Shown here in pieces: positions 34,343 through 43,409 of a stretch of DNA of 64,000 bases. Both the position numbers and the translations under genes were made by a program. The stretch comes from Bacteroidota bacterium (GTDB taxonomy: Bacteria > Bacteroidota > Bacteroidia > Cytophagales > Cytophagaceae): NCBI GenBank assembly GCA_023391415.1, contig JAEWAY010000018.1, positions 8,901-72,900 on the forward strand. The letters are read 5' to 3'. Every line of letters starts with the position of its first letter. Positions within the stretch are counted from its first letter, which is position 1. Under the pieces are notes generated by a model, which was given only the letters and a program-made list of their open reading frames with translations, did no database searches and had not been told where the DNA came from.

Positions 34343-35197
34343 ATGAAAACAGAAATAATATCCTCCCTCACCAAGACTTTTGAAGACTATGCCAATGCTA
34401 CGGAAACAGGTGTAGAATTTTGGCTGGCAAGAGACCTGCAACACCTTTTAGGCTATTCCAAATGGGATAACTTCTTAAAAGTATTGAACAAGGCGAAAAC
34501 AGCCTGCGAAACAAGCGGGAATGACATTGATGACCATTTTGCCGAGGTTGGGAAAATGGTCTCCCTGGGTTCCGGCTCACAAAGGGAAGTGCAGGATTTT
34601 ATGCTCACAAGATATGCCTGTTACCTGATTGCCCAAAATGGCGACCCTAAAAAAGAAGCCATTGCCTTTGCTCAAAACTACTTTGCCGTCCAGACCCGTA
34701 AACTGGAACTCATCGAGCAACGGATAAAAGATTGGGAAAGACTGCAAGCCCGTACTAAACTATCCTTGTCTGAAAAGGAACTCAGCGGCCTCATCTTTGA
34801 GCAAACCGGAAGCGATAAAAACTTCGCCATCATCAGAAGCAAAGGTGATGCAGCCCTGTTTGGTGGCAAAACCACCCAGCAGATGAAAACCCGCCTGGGT
34901 GTACCCGACAACAGGCCTTTGGCTGATTTCCTTCCCACCATTACCATAAAGGCCAAAGACTTTGCAACGGAGATTACCATTTTCAACACCAAAGACAAGG
35001 GGCTGAATACAGAAGGTAAAATCTCTCAGGAGCATATCACCAATAATAAATCCGTCCGCAAAATATTGCTGGAAAGGGAAATAGTACCTGAAAACCTACC
35101 AGCCGAAGAAGACATCAAAAAACTGGAACGCAGGGTAAAATCAGAAGAAAAGAAATTGGGTAAAGGGCCAAAAGGATTGAACAGCAAAAAGAAATAG
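34343..35197 (+). CDS. dinD: DNA damage-inducible protein D
   Basis: A 284-residue DinD homologue, near the E. coli length (274). The N-terminal BRO-like region (residues about 15-120) shows WLARDLQHLLGYSKWDNF and EVQDFMLTRYACYLIAQNGD. The middle holds LSGLIFEQTGSDKNFAIIRSKGD and GVPDNRPLADFLP, and the end is a lysine-rich tail. E. coli DinD is SOS-induced and inhibits RecA-mediated strand exchange. Its place inside an hsd operon suggests it protects or tunes the cell response to breaks made by the restriction complex (inference). The ATG lies 2 bases after the GxxExxY unit and the stop is 4 bases before hsdR. Confidence 0.92.
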   Translation: MKTEIISSLTKTFEDYANATETGVEFWLARDLQHLLGYSKWDNFLKVLNKAKTACETSGNDIDDHFAEVGKMVSLGSGSQREVQDFMLTRYACYLIAQNGDPKKEAIAFAQNYFAVQTRKLELIEQRIKDWERLQARTKLSLSEKELSGLIFEQTGSDKNFAIIRSKGDAALFGGKTTQQMKTRLGVPDNRPLADFLPTITIKAKDFATEITIFNTKDKGLNTEGKISQEHITNNKSVRKILLEREIVPENLPAEEDIKKLERRVKSEEKKLGKGPKGLNSKKK

Positions 35198-35201
35198 CCC
35201 A

Positions 35202-38200
35202 ATGAAAGAATTAGACTTACAGGATAAATACCTCATCAACTTCCTTTGCGAAAGGCCAGACGGTCTTCGCTACAAGGAGGCAAAGGCAAACACCGTTTCG
35301 CCTCAATTCTTCATTATTGAGGATTTGAAACATTTCATTTCGGAAACTGATTTGAATAAAAGCAACTACAAAAAATTGCTCAAGAAGTTCCCTAGCGAAA
35401 AAGACCTTCTCAACGCTTTTACCCTGTTTCTGGACGAGAAGATAAAATCATCCATGAACATGGCGGTTTTCATCAATACCAATAAGTCAGTAACCTTTGA
35501 AGGTGTTAAGCTGCATTTGTTCTATCCAAGCGGTAGCGAGTTTGAGGAAGACAAGTTGTTTGAGCAGAATATCTTTTCGGTAGTTCAGGAGCTTCCGTAT
35601 TCATTCAAGTATGAAGGTAAGCAGTATTTCTCCTTCCGTCCGGATCTGTCCTTTTTCCTCAATGGTATCTTCTTAGGATATAGCGAACTCAAAAGCAATT
35701 GGAACAACCAGACTTCCATGAAGAACGGACGAATGAAAGTAGTGAAAGACTACCTTAATGCCGTTCAGGAATACCTCACCATTGCCGACAAAAACGACCT
35801 GTCCCAAACCATCCGTAAAGACTTTCTCAAAATCTTTGAAAAGGCCATTCACATTACTTCTACAGATATTGCCGAAACCTATGTCATCCGCAATATCTCC
35901 AACCACTTTGATGAAATCAAAAACACGGTATTGAATGGCAGCTATGATTTTGAGCAGTACGAAAAGAAGATATTAAAAGACTTCAAGCCTTACCCACTCA
36001 AAAACCGTGAAGGTTCTAAAACGGAACGTTTTGAGGAGGTTTTCAAAGCCCTGTACGATAAGAAGATGATAGAGAAAGAAATCCTCTACTACAACTTCAT
36101 TGAACGGGAGCTGATAAAGAAAGAAGGCAGCAAAACCAAAGAGTACAAGCACAATGATGGTAGGCTGATAAGTCCAAGACCCAAACAGAAATTTGGTACA
36201 GATAAAATCCTTGCCAAAATCAATGAGTTTTTGGAACATGAATATCAACCGGACTACTTCATTAAAAAACTGGAAGCAGAATTAAGAGCAAAAGGCATAG
36301 GCGAAGGACAGATAAAAGAACTGATTGCCAAAAGGCAGAAATACCAGAACAACAAAACCGTGTATTCACTCCTAATGCAGTACGCAGCAGGGTTTGGGAA
36401 AAGTAACATCATTGGCTGGACAGCGCTCCAACTCAAAGACCTTCGCAAAGAGGGTGAGTATGTCTATGACAAAGTGATGTTGGTGGTGGACAGGTTGCAG
36501 CTTCGGGACCAGTTGGATTCCAAACTGCACAACATGAACATTCAAAAAGGGATGTTTATTGAGGCCACCGACAAGAAAAGTTTTATCACTGCCCTCAGCA
36601 GCGACAAACGCATTGTGGTTGTCAACCTGCAAAAATTCACTTCGGTAGATAATATTCTGGATGCTTCAGTAGTGAAGAAGCTATCAAAAATGAGAATCGC
36701 GTTTCTGATTGATGAGATTCACAGAAGCAACAGCGGTGTACAGCATGAAGAAATGATAAGCGTATTTGACGAGCTGCAAAGCAGCTTCGACCAAAGCAAG
36801 GATTATCAAAAGCAACAAACCAAAAAAAATCTCATCGTAGGTTTTACGGCAACTCCAAGCGACCACACCTTAGCCCGATTCGGAGAGTTCAATAAATATG
36901 CGGAATCAGAAAAAATCTGGATTCCTTTCGATAGCTATACCATGCGGGAAGCTATTGAAGACGGCTATATCCTGAACCCTATCAAAGGCATAGTACCTGT
37001 TTCGGCAAAAATGTATTTCGAGATTCCCGACAGTGAACTGGAAGGCTTTGAAGGGGATTTGGGTTACGGCTTTGAGGAAATACCAGATGATACAGATACG
37101 GGAATTGATGAATACGGAAAGAAATATGCCATTCGTAAAAAGAAAATCTATCTCAATACACAGCGTATTGAAGCCATATCCAAGTTCATTGTAGAACGAT
37201 TGGTAAGTTCCGTCTACCACAATATCAGAGGTTCAGCCAAAGCAATGTTGGCCGTTTCTTCCATTCCGGCAGCTATTAAGTACAAAGGCTTTATTGAAAA
37301 ATATTTTGCTGAAATTGTAAAGGAGAAGAAATACGAACGCTTTGAGGATGCACCAATCTACATTGTTTATTCAGATAGTCAGGAACACAGAAGCGCAAGC
37401 GGCTTGAATGGTGGTTTGAGTGAAGAAAAAGTCCTTCAAAATTTCGCTATCAAAAAGAACGGCTTAATCATCGTGGTGGATAAACTGCAAACGGGTTTTG
37501 ACGAACCGAAATTGCATACCCTCTTTTTGGATAAAGAAATCAGGGGTATCAATGCCATTCAAACCATTTCGAGGGTCAACAGAACCACCAAGTATAAGAA
37601 CGACTGTAAGATTATTGATTTCTCATACAAGAATGTCAATGTAAAGAATATCAAAGCAGCCTTTGAGCATTTCAGTAATGTAGTAGTATCAGATTTTGAG
37701 CCACTAAAAGACGAAGAAAAGTTGGCTGACCTCTACAAGGAATTGAATACACATTCCGTATTCAATTCCCATTTTCCCAAGTTCAAGGAATACCATACCA
37801 CCAACCCGGATGTTTCGATTATTGTAGGCCTTGAAGATGCACTGGACGAGTACATCCGCAATCAGAAAGATGAACCCAAAAAGCTCAAGGAAAAGGTATT
37901 GGGTTATTTCAAAATCCTCAACCTCATTGAGTTTGTCATCGACTTAGACGATAAGTATAGCGAGAAGTTATTGCTGGACTTTTGGCGTAAATACAACATG
38001 TTTTATAATCAAATCAACAAGCAGGATGAGATTATTGATGATGTTGAAATCTATTTTGATAACCGAATAGGTATTGTTGCACCAAAAGAATATGGCACAA
38101 AACCTGTTAAGTCGGTAGTTAAAGACCCAGGTAGTTTATATGGCAACAATAAGTACAAATACAACATCCTTAAAGTCATTGAGAAACGCAATCAGGAAGA

Positions 38201-38972
38201 AGAAGCCATTGCCGAACTAATCGCAGACTTTGAGAAGAAAATAACCTCCCTGTTTGAATTCATCAAGCAGGATGAAACAGGTCAGCGTTTGATTGCCAAA
38301 ATCAATGATGATGGTTCTGCCTTTTCGCAGGATGAAATCTATTCAGACTTTACAAAACTGTACCGCAAGTTCACCATTAAGAACAAAGACTTGGGCGATT
38401 TCTTCATTCGTGAAACGAAAGACATCCTTACACAGCTTTGTGATGATTTTGAAAGAACCTTACGGGAAAGTCAGAACCAAAAGCCAATAACAGAACAGGC
38501 AGAAGGTCATATCTACATTGATACCGAAAACATCCAATTGGCAGAATCTGTATTTGATGCTTACGCATCCTTTGCAGAGGCTTTAGGCTTCACCATCACA
38601 GATGAAGGAACATTTGAAAAAGGCTCTTGGATAAAGAAGGGTATTAAGATGGTGCAAGACTTTTTCAAGAAAGAAGAAGTACGGGAAATCTACCAGAAAG
38701 GAAAACGCAGCTTGGAATTGGCACACATCGAAAAAGTACAGGCTGAAATTGATGGTCTTAAAGTAGGTGCAGCAGCACAATTATTGGCAAGTGTAAAACA
38801 CACAACCAATGTAGCTCTGAAATTAGGTTCTATTGTACTGGTCAAAACCGTTGTAAATGGAGTGGAGCAGACCTTAATTTTTGCCCTGACCGACAAACAA
38901 CGCCAGAACCTTGAAAAGAATGCTTTTCTACTTAATCAGCCATCTGAGTTATTAAGATACTTAAATGGATAG
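35202..38972 (+). CDS. hsdR: Type I restriction endonuclease subunit HsdR
   Basis: Restriction and translocation subunit of 1256 residues, longer than the usual ~1040. The N-terminal nuclease domain shows P147-D148 (FRPDLSFF) and E162-L-K164 (YSELKSN) of the PD-(D/E)xK site. The SF2 motor follows: Walker A AAGFGKSN (K400), DEIH at 504-507, VGFTATPS, and VI-like motif AIQTISRVNRTTKY. The C-terminal third is helical and should dock on HsdM. It cuts DNA at a distance after ATP-driven translocation. The last gene of the operon; all catalytic motifs look intact, so the system should be active. Confidence 0.96.
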   Translation: MKELDLQDKYLINFLCERPDGLRYKEAKANTVSPQFFIIEDLKHFISETDLNKSNYKKLLKKFPSEKDLLNAFTLFLDEKIKSSMNMAVFINTNKSVTFEGVKLHLFYPSGSEFEEDKLFEQNIFSVVQELPYSFKYEGKQYFSFRPDLSFFLNGIFLGYSELKSNWNNQTSMKNGRMKVVKDYLNAVQEYLTIADKNDLSQTIRKDFLKIFEKAIHITSTDIAETYVIRNISNHFDEIKNTVLNGSYDFEQYEKKILKDFKPYPLKNREGSKTERFEEVFKALYDKKMIEKEILYYNFIERELIKKEGSKTKEYKHNDGRLISPRPKQKFGTDKILAKINEFLEHEYQPDYFIKKLEAELRAKGIGEGQIKELIAKRQKYQNNKTVYSLLMQYAAGFGKSNIIGWTALQLKDLRKEGEYVYDKVMLVVDRLQLRDQLDSKLHNMNIQKGMFIEATDKKSFITALSSDKRIVVVNLQKFTSVDNILDASVVKKLSKMRIAFLIDEIHRSNSGVQHEEMISVFDELQSSFDQSKDYQKQQTKKNLIVGFTATPSDHTLARFGEFNKYAESEKIWIPFDSYTMREAIEDGYILNPIKGIVPVSAKMYFEIPDSELEGFEGDLGYGFEEIPDDTDTGIDEYGKKYAIRKKKIYLNTQRIEAISKFIVERLVSSVYHNIRGSAKAMLAVSSIPAAIKYKGFIEKYFAEIVKEKKYERFEDAPIYIVYSDSQEHRSASGLNGGLSEEKVLQNFAIKKNGLIIVVDKLQTGFDEPKLHTLFLDKEIRGINAIQTISRVNRTTKYKNDCKIIDFSYKNVNVKNIKAAFEHFSNVVVSDFEPLKDEEKLADLYKELNTHSVFNSHFPKFKEYHTTNPDVSIIVGLEDALDEYIRNQKDEPKKLKEKVLGYFKILNLIEFVIDLDDKYSEKLLLDFWRKYNMFYNQINKQDEIIDDVEIYFDNRIGIVAPKEYGTKPVKSVVKDPGSLYGNNKYKYNILKVIEKRNQEEEAIAELIADFEKKITSLFEFIKQDETGQRLIAKINDDGSAFSQDEIYSDFTKLYRKFTIKNKDLGDFFIRETKDILTQLCDDFERTLRESQNQKPITEQAEGHIYIDTENIQLAESVFDAYASFAEALGFTITDEGTFEKGSWIKKGIKMVQDFFKKEEVREIYQKGKRSLELAHIEKVQAEIDGLKVGAAAQLLASVKHTTNVALKLGSIVLVKTVVNGVEQTLIFALTDKQRQNLEKNAFLLNQPSELLRYLNG

Positions 38973-39088
38973 TAGTATGGCGGAAATATATGGTATTAAT
39001 AAGTCGTTTTATACCATTTTAAGATGATACCCGAAGTTTTGCCCTGCCAATTGCTATTTATTGCAAAACGAGGATTGGTAACGAAACA

Positions 39089-39445
39089 TTACTTTTTTTG
39101 CTGAGCAATGGCATCCTCTAAATGCTGAATCCTATCCTCCAGCAGCTTAATCGTTTTTTCATACAACCCGATCTGCATCTCAGATATTGTGTTGATAATA
39201 TACGCCTGATTTGCTTGGTTGGAGGCGTAATTGTTAAAAACGACCTTTTCGTCAAAGGCTACAACGTCTTCTACCCGCATTTGCAGCACACTGGCTATTT
39301 GCTCCAGCCGGCTGTAGGGCAGGTCCACCTCATTACTTTCGATTTTCGAATAACCCGGCTGCGACATGCTGAGTCTGTCGGCCATATACTCCTGGGTAAA
39401 GTTTCTTAGCTCCCTTATTTTCTTTATTTTACTTCCAATTGCCAT
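39089..39445 (-). CDS. XRE-family regulator with coiled-coil tail
   Basis: DNA-binding protein of 118 residues. Residues 1-65 form a Cro/C1-type helix-turn-helix (IKKIRELRNFTQEYMADRLSMSQPGYSKIE). The C-terminal part (about 85-118, MQIGLYEKTIKLLEDRIQHLEDAIAQQ) is a short coiled coil likely for dimerisation. Convergent with hsdR. TACCTTTA, a near match to the TAnnTTTG -7 box, lies about 20 bases upstream of its ATG. A nearby near-perfect A/T-rich inverted repeat may be its operator. Targets unknown. Confidence 0.85.
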   Translation of the reverse strand: MAIGSKIKKIRELRNFTQEYMADRLSMSQPGYSKIESNEVDLPYSRLEQIASVLQMRVEDVVAFDEKVVFNNYASNQANQAYIINTISEMQIGLYEKTIKLLEDRIQHLEDAIAQQKK

Positions 39446-39799
39446 CGGGTATGCCTGTTGTTTAGCTAAAGGTAAAGTTTTTCACACACAGTTTGGTACC
39501 TTAAAAAAAATAGTCTTGTAAAAAGAACTTATTTTTTAAGGTGTCATAACATGCCTCAAAGTTGCCTGAGTTTACTTTTCTAAATCATGCAGTGAGTTCA
39601 TTTTTAGTAATAAATGTGGTGGTATATGGCTGAAACAGCCTTGTAAAATAGCCAGGTCGGCTAAGGGGGCAATCGGACTGTAGTAATATATTATAACTCT
39701 CAGTAATACTGATTTTGCGATTTATGAGCAATTTTTGTTCCTGCAAACTATAAGGAGGATGAAGCCTGAAAGAAAAAAGGAATATCAGCATTTTTCCGA
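39446..39799. other. Intergenic region between two XRE genes
   Basis: 354 bases without a convincing gene. It contains an almost perfect inverted repeat, ACCTTAAAAAAAATA (39498-39512) with TTATTTTTTAAGGT (39529-39542), that could be a terminator for the upstream XRE gene on the minus strand or an operator for the downstream one. The rest is AT-rich with short frames that have no coding character. Confidence 0.5.
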
Positions 39800-40048
39800 T
39801 CAATCCGGAAAATCAAAAAGCTCTTTGCTGCGAATGTCCAGCGCCTCCGCGATGGCAAATACATTGCTCAGGCTGGTATTGATGATGCCTCGCTCTATTC
39901 GGCTTAGTTGGCTGTATTCGATATTGCACAAATCGGCCAGCGCTTGTATGGACAGGCCCTTTTGCCGGCGCAGTTGCCGGACACGCGCTCCGAAGACTTT
40001 GAGTTTGGTCTCATGTCTGATATAGCCTTTTTTTCTGTCCACGTTCAA
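39800..40048 (-). CDS. Small XRE-family regulator
   Basis: DNA-binding protein of about 80 residues, essentially one Cro/C1-type helix-turn-helix (VRQLRRQKGLSIQALADLC then EYSQLSRIERG) with a short tail ending ELFDFPD. No ATG is available: the start is TTG at 40048 or GTG at 40042, both near a TCATTTTG that resembles a -7 box, so the mRNA may be nearly leaderless. A perfect 12-bp palindrome lies 30 bases upstream. It is transcribed away from the 20-kb block of exported genes and is the nearest candidate regulator for it. Confidence 0.8.
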   Translation of the reverse strand: MNVDRKKGYIRHETKLKVFGARVRQLRRQKGLSIQALADLCNIEYSQLSRIERGIINTSLSNVFAIAEALDIRSKELFDFPD

Positions 40049-40077
40049 TTATGGACAAAATGATGATATATTTATGA

Positions 40078-40089
40078 GGCAAATTTGCC
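40078..40089. promoter_or_regulatory. Candidate XRE operator palindrome
   Basis: GGCAAATTTGCC is a perfect 12-bp palindrome about 30 bases upstream of the small XRE gene and 250 bases upstream of the divergent block. Position suggests autoregulation; binding is not shown. Confidence 0.4.
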
Positions 40090-40148
40090 ATATTTGTATA
40101 ATGTGCTTATTTTTAAAAAATTAAATAAGTGAGGATCTTGTTAATGGG

Positions 40149-40232
40149 GATTCAAACCATTAGGTTTGTCGACTGCCTAACTGATACTGTTTTAGGAGCG
40201 TATCTCACTCGATTTAGGTAATTGTTTGAATC
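40149..40232. promoter_or_regulatory. Overlapping, mutually exclusive inverted repeats
   Basis: GATTCAAAC (40149-40157) can pair with GTTTGAATC (40224-40232), but its CAAACC portion (40153-40158) can instead pair with GGTTTG (40163-40168) over a 4-base loop. The two folds exclude each other, as in attenuator-like leaders. It lies 108 bases before the ATG of the lipoprotein gene at 40340. Confidence 0.35.
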
Positions 40233-40339
40233 TGCCAGTTGGTTTTTTTATTGGATCGCGTCGCTTTGATTGGATGGTTCAATGATACTGTTCGCGCGGC
40301 TTTTTTATATTTTACTATTATATTTTTCTGTTTAATCTT

Positions 40340-42298
40340 ATGAATAACCGGTTTTTTCAATGGTTTTCTTTGTGGTATCTGCTTGGTTGCTTGCTTTCGT
40401 GCAATACGGCGCGAAAGATTACCTCAGAGGTCTTGTGTCATCAGAAAAGCAAGAGTGAGCGATATTTATGCTTTAAGCCGATAGTGATGCAGCAATATGA
40501 TCAGTATGGGATGCCAACCGGCTTGTTTTACACCAACTGGATACAATGCGAAGGTTTAACCACCTGTGAAATTGAAAATATGGTAGGCGACAAATGCTTT
40601 GTAAAAGTGGATGACCTGGATGAAACCGCCATTTTAAAAGGGGATATCAGGTATATGGAGTCGACGGCCCTATTGGATCTGGACAAGTTCTATCTCGAAA
40701 ATAAGGTTTTTAAGGTAAAATCCCGGGAGGTAATCCTTGGCAATGGGATGGATTACGCGGGAGACGTCGAATTGCAACGGCAATGGTATGAGGCCGCCAG
40801 AAAAAGATCCCTGCTGGGGTATGAAGATCTGTCTCGTCCCTGTGTCCCAAAGGAGCAGATATATAACAAGCATAAGAATGAATGGTATGAAATAGCCCGG
40901 GATAGCAAATACGGGTGCGGTACGGAAAACCTTAGAACAACAAGCGTATGTCTGGAGTCTGAGGTGTTTCAGGAGTTTTGCGCTTCAGGATTAGAAGAGT
41001 TTAAATATCCTGTCGACTGCGAGAGTGGTTACGATGTCATCAATGGCTTGCCGGGGCGTGAAGTATACCTGAAAGCGAGGATTTGCAGCTACGATCCGGC
41101 CAAGGAATATACGCTTCAGCTTACCCATGAAAATATCTACACCGGCGAAAAAACAGATATCGGTGGCCCGATCAGGATCGGTTATAATTCCAATTTTACG
41201 CATATAAAGAAAAGGGAACCGGCCAGCAAGCCGGACGCTCCGACTACCGCGGTCTTTACGATACAGGTGTTTGTCAACCACCCCACGCACGTGCCGGGCG
41301 ATAGCAAAACGGCTACGATCAAGGCCTTCCTGAAAGAAAAGGGAGCAAGCGCCAGTCTGGCGGTCGGGCATATTGAGGTGGCTGATTTCTATGAATACAA
41401 CGGCACGAAGTATAAAAAAAGGGAGTTTAACATTTATGTGGCGAGTAATTCGCAGGCCGCATCCTCCGATATAAGGACTTATTCGACTTATTATGGCAAT
41501 TTTGAAAAATATTTTCAAAAGGCGTATACCGATGAAGCGCATGTAGTGGGTAAGTTTAAGACCATATACCTGCCGGACTACCTCATTGACGCGGCCGGAA
41601 ACGCGGTGCTGCTTGAACAGGATTTTAATTATACAACCGATACTACCGTTAAGTTTTTCCTGAGGTGGAATAACGCGGTGCACCAATGGAGAAGGCGCTG
41701 CCTGCAATATTTCTACTATAGTAAAAACAACCAACTGGCTGAAAAGGGACCTAGATACTTTGCAACGTTTTTTGAGAGATGGCACCCTTATGACAATACT
41801 GCTTTGCTTGCGGTAGTAAAAACTAATAAGTTATATAGTTTAGATTTTGAAACAGAAAAGCTGACAGACATTTCTTTTGATCCTAAATTTGAGAAAGAAT
41901 CAAAAACGTACTATCAGCTTAATCTGGAGTATTTTACTTCCGGACTACAGGGGGAGGAAAACAGCTTCATATTTGGTCTGACCAATGGAGATCAAGATCC
42001 TAAGCATTATATACCCATGTCCACCGTTTTTCTGGACCCCGTACATGCCAGATATAGCAGCACGGCGACACAGACGGCTATCAAGGTCGGGCTGCATGAG
42101 CTGGCGCATGCCTGGAATTTCAGAGGACTACTAGGACCGGCAGAGCATCCTTGCGATAAGCATAACGGGTACGTATATGGGGAAGGAGCGAGACGCTGCA
42201 TGTTTCAGTGCCCTCATACTCCGGAGTCCTTGTATGATATGTCTTTTTCCAAAGGAATTGTACAACGATTGCTTAAAGTAATGGCCATCACTTTTTAA
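40340..42298 (+). CDS. HELAH metallopeptidase-like lipoprotein
   Basis: Lipoprotein of 652 residues: signal MNNRFFQWFSLWYLLGCLL then lipobox LLSC, so Cys 21 would be lipidated and the protein anchored to the outer or inner membrane. The body is Cys-rich (more than ten Cys before residue 260). Near the end, H586-E-L-A-H590 gives the zincin HExxH signature in KVGLHELAHAW, followed by further His and Cys (AEHPCDKHNGY) that could supply the third zinc ligand. Otherwise no family recognised. It opens the 20-kb exported block; the stop is 4 bases before the next ATG. A short AT-rich stretch (one line at 25% GC by hand count, 41821-41880) lies inside the gene. Confidence 0.75.
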   Translation: MNNRFFQWFSLWYLLGCLLSCNTARKITSEVLCHQKSKSERYLCFKPIVMQQYDQYGMPTGLFYTNWIQCEGLTTCEIENMVGDKCFVKVDDLDETAILKGDIRYMESTALLDLDKFYLENKVFKVKSREVILGNGMDYAGDVELQRQWYEAARKRSLLGYEDLSRPCVPKEQIYNKHKNEWYEIARDSKYGCGTENLRTTSVCLESEVFQEFCASGLEEFKYPVDCESGYDVINGLPGREVYLKARICSYDPAKEYTLQLTHENIYTGEKTDIGGPIRIGYNSNFTHIKKREPASKPDAPTTAVFTIQVFVNHPTHVPGDSKTATIKAFLKEKGASASLAVGHIEVADFYEYNGTKYKKREFNIYVASNSQAASSDIRTYSTYYGNFEKYFQKAYTDEAHVVGKFKTIYLPDYLIDAAGNAVLLEQDFNYTTDTTVKFFLRWNNAVHQWRRRCLQYFYYSKNNQLAEKGPRYFATFFERWHPYDNTALLAVVKTNKLYSLDFETEKLTDISFDPKFEKESKTYYQLNLEYFTSGLQGEENSFIFGLTNGDQDPKHYIPMSTVFLDPVHARYSSTATQTAIKVGLHELAHAWNFRGLLGPAEHPCDKHNGYVYGEGARRCMFQCPHTPESLYDMSFSKGIVQRLLKVMAITF

Positions 42299-42302
42299 TG
42301 CT

Positions 42303-43358
42303 ATGAACACACTATATTACCACTTAGTAACTTTAGCGCTTATCTTCCTTTCGCTGGCGGGTAGCGCGCGGCAAGCCATACAGATAGACTTGTCGGGCAA
42401 GAAGCAGTTTGAGCTGGGCGAACCTATCATCCTGTATGCCCAGATTCGTAACAATACGGACTCTGTGATCGGGTTGAGTTGGGAAGGGACCTTTTTTTCA
42501 CTTCATTCCGTCACTCATTCGCTGCCGGGAGATTCCTTATGGCATGATCCACTTACCGGTCAGTTTATACGGGAAGTGTATTCGCATACGATCACCCCTA
42601 AGATTGACGGAGTCTTTGAGGTGCGCAACCGTACCTGCCCGGCCAACAGCAACCTGGCGCTGATGATTGAGCCGGGCGGGACGCTGTATTATCCTATGCT
42701 GATAAGCGAATGCATGGGGATTAACAATGATGGCTGCAAGGGTAGGTATCGCCATTTGCTGCCCCGGGGCAGGTATCATTTTCAGGGAGATTTTTCTTTT
42801 TGCCATGGCCAACTGTTCAGAGGGCGCTATGAGTTTGAGATCATAGATACCTCACCGGGCTTTCAGAATCATTTGAAAGAGTATGCGCCGCTGCTGGATA
42901 CCTTTCTGGTTCATCATTATTTTATATTTGATAAGGATAAAAGGTATGATGCGGCCGTCAGCGATCCTTTGTATGAATATCTCCTGAAAAACGCGGATAG
43001 CAGGATTGTCTCTAAGACGCTTATACAGCTTTCAAATTTTTGTGGACAAAATGAATGGACGCTTTTCTGGTACCTTCGAATATTGGAAAAAGCGGATGAT
43101 TTGCTGCTCTACTACCTGATCAACGAGTTTGTGGGCAAAGATTTTTTTCTTTACAAGGACAAGGCGGAAGCATTGAGGATCTACGACCGGCTGCTCCAGA
43201 GCCTCAAAAAGCGGGATCGTGTTTTTTCAGAATACCTGCTGGAGCGCCTGTGGGCCAGACTGCACTATGCTGAAAATGAACGATACCGTCAGAAGCCCTT
43301 TTCTATACAGGACGCGGATCTGGAAGGATTGAGAATATATTCGGCAAAGAAGAAATAG
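42303..43358 (+). CDS. Exported paralogue 1 of an unrecognised family
   Basis: Exported protein of 351 residues with signal peptide (residues 1-23, ending GSARQ). The N-terminal half is beta-rich: QFELGEPIILYAQIRNNTDSVIGL resembles the strand pattern of BsuPI/Ig-like domains (weak similarity). Next comes SLPGDSLWHDPLTG, and the half closes with CKGRYRHLLPRGRYHF. The C-terminal half is helical: YDAAVSDPLYEYLL, TLIQLS, NEWTLFWYLRILEKADD, YDRLLQSLKK, YLLERLWARLHY. All these blocks recur in the next two genes. Function unknown. It starts 4 bases after the metallopeptidase-like gene and is surely co-transcribed. Confidence 0.78.
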   Translation: MNTLYYHLVTLALIFLSLAGSARQAIQIDLSGKKQFELGEPIILYAQIRNNTDSVIGLSWEGTFFSLHSVTHSLPGDSLWHDPLTGQFIREVYSHTITPKIDGVFEVRNRTCPANSNLALMIEPGGTLYYPMLISECMGINNDGCKGRYRHLLPRGRYHFQGDFSFCHGQLFRGRYEFEIIDTSPGFQNHLKEYAPLLDTFLVHHYFIFDKDKRYDAAVSDPLYEYLLKNADSRIVSKTLIQLSNFCGQNEWTLFWYLRILEKADDLLLYYLINEFVGKDFFLYKDKAEALRIYDRLLQSLKKRDRVFSEYLLERLWARLHYAENERYRQKPFSIQDADLEGLRIYSAKKK

Positions 43359-43409
43359 CCCCGGTATAGGGGAGAGTTGGATGAATTATTGGTAAGCCTG
43401 ATCATCAGT

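Larger units (their letters stand above)
40049..40339. other. Intergenic region ahead of the exported-protein block
   Basis: 291 bases, no gene. It holds the palindrome at 40078-40089 and a nested inverted-repeat pair at 40149-40232 (both listed). The promoter of the block that starts at 40340 should be here; I could not place convincing boxes. Confidence 0.5.

Noticed and set aside
39089..40048. Toxin-antitoxin locus suggested by two XRE genes
   Set aside because: No partner frame of toxin size lies next to either gene; each stands alone.
40991..41785. 264-codon open frame on the minus strand
   Set aside because: Antisense to the metallopeptidase-like lipoprotein gene.
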